Below, one piece after another: positions 1-11,078 of a DNA stretch of 64,000 nt (the first letter of the stretch is position 1; every line of letters starts with the position of its first letter). A program made the translations under genes and the position numbers. The notes under the pieces are model-generated. The model saw nothing but the letters and a program-made list of their open reading frames with translations. It was not told where the DNA came from and did no database searches. Source of the stretch: Glebionis coronaria (taxonomy: Eukaryota; Streptophyta; Magnoliopsida; Asterales; Asteraceae); contig CM046876.1 of assembly GCA_025667525.1 (NCBI GenBank), positions 570,087,469 through 570,151,468 on the forward strand, given 5' to 3'.

Positions 1-288
1 ATAGATGATCACTCGAAGTTATATAAGATAATAAGTTTCAAAATAACCAAAAAAAGTGCATAATAACTATAAGCCAAAACCATATAAGCTGACTTTTGCC
101 TAAAAATATACTTGAACAGACACCTAAGGTTGTAAAGTTGAGCTTAGGAATTTATATAAACACATTAAAGACATAAACTAAAAACAGCTTATTATGCACA
201 TAAACAATAAATAAATTAGCTACTGACATGATAAAGAACAAACACAAGGATTAATAACTAACGAGAAAAAATGATTCTCGCGCGTTGC
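1..288. repeat. Tail of an upstream duplicated unit
   Basis: This stretch matches about 22163-22455 nearly base for base, including the shared start near gatgatcactcg and the end near gcgcgttgcagcaa. The second copy lies at the distal end of the F-box duplication unit, so the window probably opens in the tail of a further unit lying to the left. The match stops abruptly after gcagcaa. No gene is seen in it. Confidence 0.75.
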
Positions 289-2273
289 AGCAAGGCTTCT
301 TTTTGCTTTTTGAAGATACTCGATAGTCGTCGAATCAATGAGCATTTAGGGGTGAGTGAGGGTATTTCATGTTAAACTTATTATATCTTGAGAGAGAATC
401 AGTTACGAGGATCAATGTCCAAGTTTTATTACACTTTGGGCTTATTTTCAAAAAGATAGTCGGCTACCCACCCAATGCGGCGACGGGTAGCCGGTGACTA
501 ATTTCGTGTATTTAGCTAAATCACGAAATCACCATTACAAAAACGAACATTTTTTATAGAGACAATGACGACAATTTTTTGGCACCTCAAACTCAGCGAC
601 AGTGGTTGGTAGTTGAGAGAGAGCGATGGTTTTGTTTTCTATATTTCACATTTGTGTTTTGAGATTTTTTGAGACTTTATATATTAAAATTTTAATTGAA
701 TCTATAAAGCTGTTAGAAAATAAGGTTTAAAAATGCTTTTTTGGATTAACTTATAACATGATTTGGACATTTAATCTTTTGTTGTAACTTCTAATTATAC
801 TTAAAAACACTAAAAGATTTCGTTACAAATTTATATTGACTTACAATTATTTTTAGACATTTTAATATGCATTAATTTCTTAGTAAAAGATAAATCTTTT
901 CATTATAAGAAATGTTTGAGGCTAAATTTTTTGTGACGAACAAATTTTTACGGAGAGAGATACTTGTATTTCAGATTAGACAATCATTTTATTTTAGCAA
1001 GCTTTTCGCGCGACTGCAAATACCATGTAATAGTTTTTTGGAGAGCAACACTTTTTGACAACATATTTTTCATGATAATGATTTTGCGAATATCGAGAAT
1101 TTAAAAAATATTTTTATCACACACACTATTTAATTTTAAAATGTCATACGCATGTGATTCATGATACAATCATACAATGATGATATCAAAACGATAATGA
1201 GTAGTATTGTGGGGTTGTGACATAATGTTATTTCTAAAATTAAATATATTACAACATCCTCAAGGCTACAACATTATGTTTGTTACGGTTCTTTTATATG
1301 TCGCTTAAAATATAAGTTAACATGTTGATGCATGTCACTTTTATATAGTGATCAGATATTAGACAACTTATGACCAATTAAGTTTTTGAAAGCCACTTAT
1401 ATGAAACGCTTTTTAGCATTATGATTTTTAATAAACGAAATTGTTGACCGTACCTTTAATATTTTGTGGTTGTATTAAAATTAAATTTTATAATTAATTC
1501 TCACAGGTTTTATTTGATTGCATTGAAAATATTTATTTATGCAATAGCAAATATCTGTAAATAGTCAAGATTTAGTGGATCGTATATTTTCTTATAAACA
1601 AATGTTTGGATAACTTAATTTTTAAGACTTTAACTGTAAACAATGGCCTAATTGTTTTATAAAGTGGTAAAAAGAGAGATCAGTGAACGAAATTATTGAC
1701 AAGTATTTGTCTCTGGCAATGTAAAATGACAAACACAATTCTATTAAACTTTGAAGAAAATATTTCACCTTTTAAGATCAAGAGTTGTATTTTTAAGATG
1801 TTATTTTAGATATATTTATCTTTACCAATTTATATGATTGGAAAAAAATCAAATATATTTAATTTCAAACATTAATGATGATAATATTCAGTCACACAAC
1901 TACTCCGAGTTTGTAATTATGGCCCTTTTTTAAACTTAATTATGTCCTTTGTATAATAGTGATTTTCGAAAATCACTTTGTATAAGAGTGTTTTTCGAAA
2001 TTTAAGATCATTAAAACTTATCGAGTATTATCAGTTTTATTTTGTTTATTTTAGTATTATGATTATCGAATATATAATTATATATCCTTCCTCAAACTCT
2101 CTTTATGTAATTTTATTTGTAGTATTTTTTTTGGATACAACGAAACTTGGTTTATTGTAGATATATGATTCTAAAATAAAAACGCAAATTCTTGTTACAC
2201 GAAACATGCATGTTTTAACATTTTGATATTGATATTGTGAAACAAAAAGCAATAAGTATACATTAATTGAACT
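289..2273. other. AT-rich stretch without a recognisable gene
   Basis: Nearly 2 kb of AT-rich sequence. Only one 60-codon ORF (1978-2160) is present and it has low-complexity composition. No domain, long repeat or RNA gene was recognised apart from the GC-richer hairpin at 459-502. It may be decayed transposon sequence, but nothing identifies the family. Confidence 0.5.
459..502 (+). repeat. GC-rich hairpin followed by CTAA-T (Helitron-like 3' end?)
   Basis: Arms GGCTACCC (462-469) and GGGTAGCC (485-492) can pair around a 15-base loop, in a strongly AT-rich context. CTAA then T follows a few bases later (498-502). A hairpin followed by CTRR next to a host T is the usual 3' end of plant Helitrons. 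No matching 5' TC end was found, so this is only suggestive. Confidence 0.25.
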
Positions 2274-2282
2274 TTAATTATA

Positions 2283-3685
2283 GACAAAATTACATAGATG
2301 GTCCCTGTGGTTTGTCCAAAATTGCAAATTTCGTCCCTCGAGTTTTAAAGTTGCATGGCTGGTCCCTAACTTCGAAAACAATAACACTCTTGGTCCCTTA
2401 TCGTAATTGTTGTTAAGTGAATTCCATTAGCATTTGCACATTAGTCCTTTTCGTTAACATTCGTTGCATCGTCCATCTTTTTTGAAAAGATTTTTTTTTA
2501 ACTTTAAAATTTCTTTTTAAAAGGGTTAAGAAATTTGAGTTCGATATTTTAAAAAGTATATCAAAGAAACTTTAAAAAATTAATTTTTTTTCGGGATATA
2601 GTTTTTTTTTATATTTTCGAATTCTTTGAAAATAATTAAAAAGATATTTAATTTTTCGGAAAAACTTAATTTGTTTCGAAAAAAAGTCTACTTTTTTCCG
2701 GTAAGAAAAAAACTGTTTAAACTTCTCTTTTCAAAAATAAAATAATTTGTTTTATATCTTCGAAAATAAGTTTTTTTCAAAAAAAAAAGATTTCAAAATT
2801 TCTTAAAAAAAAAGTAGATTTCTTTAGTCCGAAAAATTAAATTATTTCTTGAAAAAAGATATAAAAAAGTTATATTCGAAAACAGAATTATATTTTTTAT
2901 TTTCTGAATATAAATTTTCTTTATTTTTTAATTTTTAGACAATAATATAACTTTCTCGGAAAAATTAATTTATTACTTTTTTTTATGAAAAAATTTTATT
3001 TATTTTGGAAAAAAAAGAAGTTTACTTTTTTCTCGAAAGAAATTTTGAAATTTTTTTCTTTTAAAAAAACTAATTTGCGAGCATACGAAATAAATAATTT
3101 TATTTTAAAAAAAAAGAAGTTTAACTCTTTTAAAAAAAATGGAAACAGTAAAGCAGATTTTCCGAAAAATTTATAAAAAAATAAAAACAAACTAAATTAT
3201 AAAAAATATTTTTCAATAATAAATAAACGTTTTTGAAAATTCTAAAATTTCAATAAAATTAAAAAGTTTTTTTCTTTCGAGAAGAAGTAGACTTTTTTTT
3301 CAAAACAATAGTTTTTTCCAAAAAAGATAAATTGTTTTTTAAAAATGTTTTAAAAACTTAGAAAATATTAAAAAAAATTATATCTGGAAAAAAAAATTAT
3401 AAAGTTTTTTTTTTTAATTAAAATATCGAATTTAAATTTTTTAAACCTTTTAAAAAGAAATTTTGAAGTTAAAAAAAATATTTTCAAAAAGGATGGACGA
3501 TGCAATGAATGTTAACGAAAATGATTAATTTGCAAACGCTAATGGAGTTCACTTAACAGCAGTTAAGATAAGGGATCAAGTATGTTATTCTTTTCGAAGT
3601 TAGGGACCAACTATGCAACTTTGAAAGTCAAGGGACGAAAGTTGCAATTTTGGACAAACCACAGGACCATCCTTGTAGTTTTGTC
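2283..3685. mobile_element. Foldback MULE-like non-autonomous element with 9-bp TSD
   Basis: The 1.4-kb element is flanked by the direct repeat TTAATTATA (2274-2282 and 3686-3694). Its ends are inverted: the left starts GACAAAATTACATAGATGG and the right, read on the minus strand, starts GACAAAACTACAAGGATGG. The similarity runs inward for several hundred bases, through a proximal part about 200 bp long and then an AT-rich interior that also pairs with itself, so almost the whole element is one long inverted repeat. Nine-base TSDs and long TIRs are typical of Mutator-like elements. No transposase is encoded. The short ORFs at 2985-3190 on both strands are products of the palindromic A/T runs. 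Confidence 0.8.
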
Positions 3686-3694
3686 TTAATTATA

Positions 3695-4365
3695 TTTTCC
3701 AAGTATATTACAAAACCAAAATGCATTAAGTATAAAAATTGAAATTCATACTAAAATGAGTCAAGGTTAAAAGTTTATATTTAAAACAAAAGCCAACCAT
3801 TTGGTAACTACAGAAACTACAACAAAACGTATATTCGATCATTTTACTTTCCACGAACAACTAAACAAAATATAAAGGATAACTTACTACAACGAACACT
3901 TTTGAATTTTTATTTCTAATCAAATCAAGAATCAATTTACTAACACCAAACCTTCTGGATAAATCACTTCTGTAATTGTTCTTGACTTCTCAATTACTTT
4001 TACGAAAAATCACATGAATCTCGAGTAACTTTTTGCATACACATAGGAGGATGCACTCACTTTTATTATGAAGCTTACGATCCTATAACAGAACTACATA
4101 TATTCTCTCCAGCTTCTCAAATATCATATTTCACAATATGAAACATGAACTTTAATGATAAATGATAACATTGAACAAACTATTACTATAAGAGGTTTGT
4201 ACCTTGGCTTCCTTCAAGGCAAAGATTATTTTGATGCATTCTTTCAACCCGACTACGATAAATATATGCGCCATTATAAGTCGTATCAACATTAAGTGGG
4301 TTTGTGTGATCAAAAAGCCACGGGTTCGCGTCGTGGTTCAAATGGGAATGGGTCATACATATTTG
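3695..4365. other. Spacer before the transposase pseudogene
   Basis: AT-rich sequence without a recognisable gene. The part nearest the pseudogene (about 4200-4365) may be its decayed 5' end, but I could not find a convincing start or terminal inverted repeats for the parent element. Confidence 0.4.
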
Positions 4366-5521
4366 GTGAACGAGAACTTGCCGAAGAAAGGCTAATCGAT
4401 GACTACTTCGGAGATGACGAGTACGAACTAAATATCCGGGGGGAAAGTTTGGTCGAAGGTATCGTATGAGCTCTTCACTATTTAAAATAATTATGCATGA
4501 AATCTTAAACTTTGATGTTCGTCCCATGCCTGAGTACTTTAGTTATATTCAAAAAAACATTGATGCGACCGGCCGTTATATTATTGGTCCTGTATTAAAA
4601 TGCACATCTATCATACGCCAATTGGCGTACGACACTACACCTGATGCATTTGATGAATATTTACAAATCGCTGAACGTATTTCACGAGAATGCTTAGATA
4701 ACTTTTGTAAGTGCATTTGAGCTTTGTATGATAGTAAGTATTTAAGAAAACCAACTGCCACTGATATTCAACATATATATCAGTGGCACGAAGAAAAACA
4801 TACACTCCCGAGAATGCTCGAAAGTATCGATTGTATGCATTGGGAGTGGAAAAATTGTCTAAAGGCGTTACAAGGGCAGTTTAAAAGGACTGGTCATAAA
4901 TACCCAACTATTATTTTAGAAGCTGCTGCGGATCATGGATTTGGCATGCATTTTATTGGGTTCCTGGAGCGAATAATGATTTAAATGTGTTATATGGTTC
5001 CCCATTATTTGATGCTGAAATTGCTGATTTGGCTCCATCGTGTCCGTTTGTAGTAAACGGGCATACATATAGCAAATGTTACTATTTGGCCGATGGTATT
5101 TATCCGGCGTGGTCAACATTTGTCAAAACTTTCTCTATTGCACGAGACGAAAAGACGTGAATTTTAAGCGAGTTCAAGAAGCTGCAAGAAAAGATATTGA
5201 ACAGGCATTCGGAGTCCTGCAAGGTCGTTGGGTATCTTACGACAACCTGCGCGTCCAATGGAAATCAAGAGCCTCAAGATGATCATGTATTGTTGTATAG
5301 TTTTACATAACATGATATTGGAAGACGAGAGATTTAAAGTTAAAATGAGACATATGTACGTGGATCAAACACCAGTTATTGTTAGAAATTGGCTCGAAAG
5401 ATCTGAGTTACATGTTAGGAAGACAAAGAAACTTCGGGATAGGAAAGTGCACAACGATCTCCGAGAGGACCTAGTGGAGCCTCTATGGAATGATGATGAA
5501 AATGATGATGAAGAAGATTAG
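4366..5521 (+). pseudogene. PIF/Harbinger transposase pseudogene (plant transposon protein, DDE nuclease)
   Basis: Four overlapping ORF pieces (4466-4720, 4724-4984, 5076-5282, 5228-5521) and the stretch before them line up in order with plant PIF/Harbinger transposases (the HARBI1/ALP1-like nuclease family, Pfam Plant_tran). Visible family signatures are ERELAEERLIDDYFGDD at the start, ESIDCMHWEWKNC in the middle (first catalytic Asp region), then HTYSKCYYLADGIYP and FKRVQEAARKDIEQAFGVLQ near the end, closing with ILHNMILEDE and an acidic tail. Frameshifts and stop codons separate the pieces, for example the TGA after NFCKCI at 4718-4720, so no active enzyme can be made. The intact enzyme would cut and paste Tourist-type elements with 3-bp TSDs; two such MITEs lie in this window (8898, 24194), but a source relationship is unproven. 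Confidence 0.85.
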
Positions 5522-5954
5522 TTTCTGTTTGTTTATTTTTTGTAATGTTTAATTTTATGTAATGTTTTAAGTTTATGTAATGTTTAATTTTATGTAATAT
5601 TTTAAATGAATGAATTTAATTTTAAGTTTATATAGAATATGTTAAGTTAAAAAAAGCATATGTCACCAGAAAAGTTATGTCACACCACTCCCTTTAAAAA
5701 TCTATGCTATATCAATTCTGATGTCATAGCCGACTCTGCTAACATGACACTACTTTTTAGTTATGACACTAACTTTAAGATATGACGACTCTCTGTGATC
5801 TTAAACAAATTAACCAAAGGTATAGAAATTCGAAGACACCGCCAACGCCACACCTCCACAAATTGAAGCTAAAGAAACCAAAATTGTGCACTAAGTAAGT
5901 TTAGGCACCCGGTCAAAGTGAAAATAAAAGAAATAAAAGTTAAGTAAAATAATA
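5522..5954. other. AT-rich sequence with degenerate short repeats
   Basis: From about 5540 to 5605 a degenerate unit close to atgtaatgttttaa is repeated in tandem, just after the transposase stop. From about 5650 to 5810 the word atgacac/atgtcac recurs in both orientations, which might be the subterminal part of the same DNA transposon. No gene is seen. Confidence 0.4.
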
Positions 5955-6303
5955 TCGTCGGAAAATGAAAGTGTAGATTAAGGTTGAGAGTTGAGAGAAA
6001 AAGTAATAGTTTAAAAATAGTAAAAAAAACAAGGTATTTTATTTGTACTGCAACACGTTAAGACTTTGGACTTTCTCTACCAATCTTCTATAAACACTTT
6101 CGTGAAAAGTTTACATGGCATCAGCTAAAGTGCTGACATGGGGTTATATGAAAGGGTGAACAGGTCTTTTGCATTCGTTTTTATATTATAGATAGATCTT
6201 ACAGTTCCATTTCAGTATATATGTAACTAACATATATGACACATTTTATATGCGGTCCTATTGAATTATTTTGGTTTTTTCAAGACTGGTCTACTCCACA
6301 ATC

Positions 6304-8865
6304 TGTAACATTCCGATTATGATGTTTAAGGTATTTTATTACTAAAAAATCATTTCGTAAGTTTGACTATGACTATATAAGTTTGAATGCGTTTCGGGAT
6401 TGGTTAGTCAAACCCGATAGTCAAACTATAAGTATAAATATCATATGCTAATATTTTAGAAAGTATTATGTGCCCCAAGTAATAGAAGAAAGGAACTTAA
6501 AGGATCTAAGTTGTCAAGATTGCAAATTATAGTTAAAAGTTGAAATTACAATAATGCCCTTGTGTTTAGATAACTTAAAATCTCATAATCTTCTGTTATC
6601 ATCACACGTGTTGTGTATGGGTTCTTAGAGGGAAAAGGAGCTAGAGAACTTAAGGATGAAGAAATCATCCTTATGATGATTTGAAGTTGATACTGATGAT
6701 GATTATGCTATATAAATGATGTTTTAAGCTTCTCTAACATGTGATTTAAATTCATGTTAAGATTTCATGATCATGGTAGAAATTGGGGGTTTTGCCTAAC
6801 AAGTGTATTAATGATGATTTTAATCATGTTCATAAAGTTTTAGCCAAGTTTGATTCCTGATTATGGATTAGACAATGATATCAATACGGAATTAATGAAG
6901 TCATGTAGTATTGGTATGAGGGTAACAAGCTAGTTCATGGTATATGAAGAATATGGTTCTTAGTTATAAACTTAAAAGGGTGTTTGGCACAAGGCCATAT
7001 TAGCAAATTTAGACATGTTATAAGTGAAAATATTGTTGAAATTGATCATATACATGTTTAATAAGCTGGGATATAAGTTTGGTTAAGAGTAGAATAACAT
7101 ATCATGGGTTTTGGGTCGTTTTGGTGAAGTTTGAATTTGGGACAGCAAGGTATGGAGAAATTTGCGCAGACTTTGAAAAATCATAGAAAAATAACCATAA
7201 CTCCGTTTGCGGTGTATCTTACCTTTTCGGAAAGGCGAAAGAGTCTACTTTCCATCAAAAATAGTTACGTCTTGATTCCAGCTATAAGTTAGTCAAAAAC
7301 AACAAAGTGTAGTAGACTGCAGAAATTCTGCATAAAAAGGACTTCTAAGAAAAAGTGTTCAACAATGAAATAACACCTTATGTGAATATGTTTGCATGTT
7401 TTAGACCCAATACATGTTAGATATATGATTTATGAAGTTCTAATAGTCCTAGTATGGTTAAAATATGCATAGGTCCCATTGGAAGGCTTATGGATGCATA
7501 ATCAAGATCAAAGGTGAGCAACGGTTTTAGGTTTATGATATTAGATTATACATGACGTAAGAATGTTTGTTTAGCTTCGGAATGTAGCCGAACGTTGCGA
7601 TGTTTAGATATTCAGATAGCCGAGTATTATTTATCATGTCATGATTCGGGTTTAACCGAAAGCAAGCCAAGTATAGGACACCCACAATGCGTATCAAAAT
7701 CATGTTTAGGATGTTCACGAGGAGCATCACATCATGTTTATAAAGCTCACAATGAGCATTATTATCACGTTTAGATTGCTCACAAGGAGCATCAAATCAT
7801 GTTCATGATGTTCAAAAGGAACATCGTTATTATGAGTTAGGTGCTCACAAGTAGCATCGTAGACAAGGATAGGGTGTCCCACAAACGCATCAATAATCAA
7901 GTTGACCGGAGTGGTCATATTATCATGTTAGTATCCATGTTGACCTGAGTGGTCATATTATCATGTCAGTAGTCATGTTGACCTGAATGGTCATACTATC
8001 ATGTCAAGTAGTCATGTTGACCTTATTGGTCATATTAGCATGTCAAGTACTCATGTTGACCTGATTGGTCATACTAGCATGTCAAGTAATCATGTTGACC
8101 AGATTGGTCATATTATCATGTCAAGTAGTCATGTTGACCTGAATGGTCATACTATCATGTCAAATAGTCATGCTGACCCGATTGATCATATTAGTATGTC
8201 ATGTACTTATGTTGACATGATTAGTCACATAATCATGTTAAGTAGTCATGTTATCCTAAGCGTCCTAAGTGGATGACCCGAGCATCCTAAGTGGATGACC
8301 CGTACTTTAATTAGTACTTATGTCCTTCGTGGATGACCCATTTAAACAAGCACAATGTCAGATTAGCGTCCCAAGACGAGTAATCGTTGGCTAGGGACTT
8401 TATTACGCAGAACAGGACGATTTAGTATCGTCTAGTCATATGAGATGCTATAAGTTATATATGTACATGATACAGGTGCAAGACGACTATATGTCGTATC
8501 TAATATAGAATTATTTATTTATACAACCACGTTACAGAATTGCAAGATGTCCCAGATCCCGTTAACTCATCAAGTCGCAAGGACTTACCGCGCTCTCAGT
8601 TCTATGTTTTTGCAGGTTATTGTAAGATAAGTTGGAGCTCGTAGATGGTAGCTAGGAGCGCATTAAGAAAAGAAGACGCTTATGCTCGGTTGGATTCGAG
8701 CGACTCTTTCCTTGCACTTTGATATTGCTTGTAACGCTCCAATATTTTCAGAGGTCTTAAATTAACAAGTTTTAAATGACTTGGTAGTTCATGAGTATGT
8801 TTTGTAAGTAAAGGATCAATATCGAGATTTTTTATATATATGAAAAAAAAATTACTCGAGTTTCA
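6304..8865 (+). mobile_element. Solo LTR, probably of a gypsy/Tekay-type element
   Basis: The segment starts TGTAACATTCCG and ends GAGTTTCA, so it has TG...CA ends, and it is flanked by the 5-bp duplication CAATC (6299-6303 and 8866-8870). The empty site in copy 2 (15408-15412) has CGATC once. It has no internal coding region, primer-binding site or second LTR, as expected for a solo LTR left by recombination. Long LTRs beginning TGTAACA and carrying sequence like ataactccgtttgcggtgta resemble Tekay/Del chromoviruses, so the family is inferred. Orientation is not certain. A tandem array of 39-bp units lies at about 7900-8260. Confidence 0.85.
7900..8260. repeat. 39-bp tandem repeat inside the solo LTR
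   Basis: About nine copies of a 38-39-base unit containing catgttgacc, ggtcatat and atcatgtcaag. Unit starts are visible at 7936, 7974, 8013 and 8052. The 91-codon ORF across it (8001-8276) is just a translation of the repeat, so it is not called as a gene. Confidence 0.8.
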
Positions 8866-8897
8866 CAATCCCATTCCGATCAATGTAGCACATATAA

Positions 8898-10273
8898 GGG
8901 CATCCACTATGGTGGGTTTATAAAGAGGTTTATAATCATTAAGAGGTTTATATTTCATTTCAACCATAGTGGACACTCATTTCATGTCTAGGTTGAATGA
9001 AGAGGTCCTAATTCTTGAAACTTTTTAAAAATTAAATGCATTTAATTCCTTTGTTGTATTTTATAAAGTTGTAAAAGTTTGGGTTAAGTCCATATATTGA
9101 CAATGTACTATCCATCGTTTACACATATAGGTAATGTACTATTTTTATTACTAATATCGCAATAAAAACCGGCTATACTTTTCTATTATAGGTAATATGA
9201 CCGGTTAGTTGTCAGTTACAACAAAAATACGACTGACATGTCATTTTTTTTACATATACTTTATTATTAAAAGGTCTTCATCTTCAACCTCTACAATTTC
9301 ATCCCAGTCTTTTACAATTTCGTTCACACTTTCATTAATATTTAATATACTGATATGACCCAATCCTCTTTATTTACAAAAAAAACCCAATCATTAATTC
9401 CTCATTCCCCATACAACCAACAACCTCACGCCGTCCCCACTTCCGGCGAACCAACACCTCCACAACAGAAGGAAGTACCAAAATCAGATCCTCCCTCATA
9501 GTATGCTTGTGTGTCTTTTCACTTTTTCGTTTGGATCTAGCAAACTGTCATCTTTGATTATGGCTGGATCGGCACTTCGGTCTTGCAATAACATGTTTGT
9601 CCCTCGTATGAATTTGTATTTGATATGTCTGTACAACATTGACCAGATATATAGAAAACACAAAAGTTTGTTTACCGAAAACAATGGAGTTGTTTGGGTT
9701 TATTATGTAGCTGAAGATAGTACAAACTTTGATTAAATAGGTGATTTGTTCCTAAAACATCATTTAGAACATCTTTAGCTGGTTCTTATGGGTGTATAAA
9801 AAATATATGAATTTTTATGGGTTTTATTATGTGGCCGGGAAAAATGGTGGCTGGAATATGATGACTTTGGTCGAGAATAATGGGGGTAGAAGATGGATGA
9901 AATTAAGGGGTTAAAATATGAAGGGTGACTTGAAATAATGTATGCATAAAACTGTCCAGGTGAAATTTTTAGTAATAATGTATTATAAAAAATGTCCAGG
10001 TGGAAATTTAAAAATAATTATTAATCTATTGGAAAATTAACAGGTCATATTACCTATAATAGAAAAAGTATAGCCGGTCTTTATAGCGATATTAGTAATA
10101 AAAATAGTACGTTACCTAGATATGTAAACGACGGATAGTACATTGCCAATATATGGACTTAACTCTAAAAGTTTTTATCATAGAGAATGTAGGTTTATAA
10201 TGTCAAAAGGTCTAAAAATTGATAATGTATTAATATATAAACCTTTAGAAAAGGTTTATCATGATGGATCCTC
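8898..10273. mobile_element. Tourist-like (PIF/Harbinger) MITE, interrupted by a MULE
   Basis: Ends are inverted: left GGGCATCCACTATGGTGG, right (minus strand) GAGGATCCATCATGATAA. The flanking 3-bp duplication is TAA (8895-8897, 10274-10276), and copy 2 keeps the uninterrupted sequence catataaattttaac at 15429-15443. Without the MULE and its extra TSD the element is only about 0.28 kb and non-coding, as usual for a Tourist-type MITE, which depends on a PIF transposase in trans. Confidence 0.8.
9081..10165. mobile_element. Non-autonomous MULE nested in the MITE
   Basis: The flanking 9-bp duplication is TAAAAGTTT (9072-9080 and 10166-10174). Inverted ends of roughly 130 bp start GGGTTAAGTCCATATATTG on the left and, on the minus strand, GAGTTAAGTCCATATATTG on the right. 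The interior includes a short GC-richer stretch (about 9425-9490) and a 77-codon ORF (9503-9736) with no recognisable domain. A captured gene fragment (Pack-MULE style) is possible but not shown. Confidence 0.8.
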
Positions 10274-10802
10274 TAAATTTTAACACCAAACATTCACCAT
10301 CACTGTTACAATCTATATTATAGTTTTTAAGCATGCATAAAATGATAAACTAAACAACCAGACTTTTAAACTTACTAACCATCGGCTCGTCGATCGAGTG
10401 TTAGAAGCTTAGCATGTATGCATCAAAGTCTCATACAAAATAGAACTGAGTATTCCCTACATGCCATTGTTAAACTTAACCTACATATAAATATTAAACT
10501 TTCTATTATGGAGTATATTGTGAAACTTAGCCGCTGTTATTATATTGTGCCGTGAGTCTGTGAATTAAATGTCAAAGTACAAAACTTGTGTGGGGTTTTG
10601 AAAATGGACCTAGTCTAGTATCACAAGGAACTGAAAAATGATGCCCCCTTTCAAGTTGCTGCCTTGGGCTGTCGCCCACGTGGCTCAACGCTAGGCCGGC
10701 CTGTCGTCATATTGCGCAGGTACCCGGCTAGCATTGATATAAAAAATATAATAGAAGCACTGAAGCAGTATGCTAAAAACAAATAGATTGAGGCGAAACA
10801 AA

Positions 10803-11039
10803 TCATACCATCAACACCAACATTAATTCTTTGTTGCGTGGTCGTCTTGACTCTTTAGAATAAAACAGAGCGACAACTTTAGAAACTTGTTTGTTTATGT
10901 AAATGGTATAATTACAAATTAAGCACATAACTTCAACTGTAACCAAAAGCGTACCTTTGAAACAAGTTGAGGGGTCTCTGGGTAAATAATGAACTTTATT
11001 ACTTGCACTCCAAGTTAAATGTCTATAATATAGATTCAC
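10803..11039 (-). CDS. Conserved small ORF upstream of the F-box gene, unrecognised
   Basis: A 78-codon minus-strand ORF that is divergent to the F-box gene and ends 40 bases from its start codon. The same ORF is kept at full length in copy 2 (15965-16201) with about four amino-acid differences. The copies are so similar overall that conservation alone proves little. The product has no signal peptide or domain that I recognise. It may simply lie in the F-box promoter or 5' UTR. Confidence 0.2.
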   Translation of the reverse strand: MNLYYRHLTWSASNKVHYLPRDPSTCFKGTLLVTVEVMCLICNYTIYINKQVSKVVALFYSKESRRPRNKELMLVLMV

Positions 11040-11078
11040 CGATCGACATCACCTTTAGAGCTATCGACAAAACAGGTC

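Noticed and set aside
2985..3190. Lys/Phe-rich ORFs on both strands
   Set aside because: Products of A/T runs in the palindromic foldback element.
4186..4527. 113-codon minus-strand ORF
   Set aside because: It lies opposite the PIF/Harbinger transposase pseudogene and shows no family resemblance of its own.
7900..8260. CRISPR-like array of regular repeats
   Set aside because: Units are contiguous tandem repeats without unique spacers, in plant nuclear DNA.
8001..8276. 91-codon ORF rich in SSHVDLIGH repeats
   Set aside because: It is a translation of the 39-bp tandem repeat inside the solo LTR.
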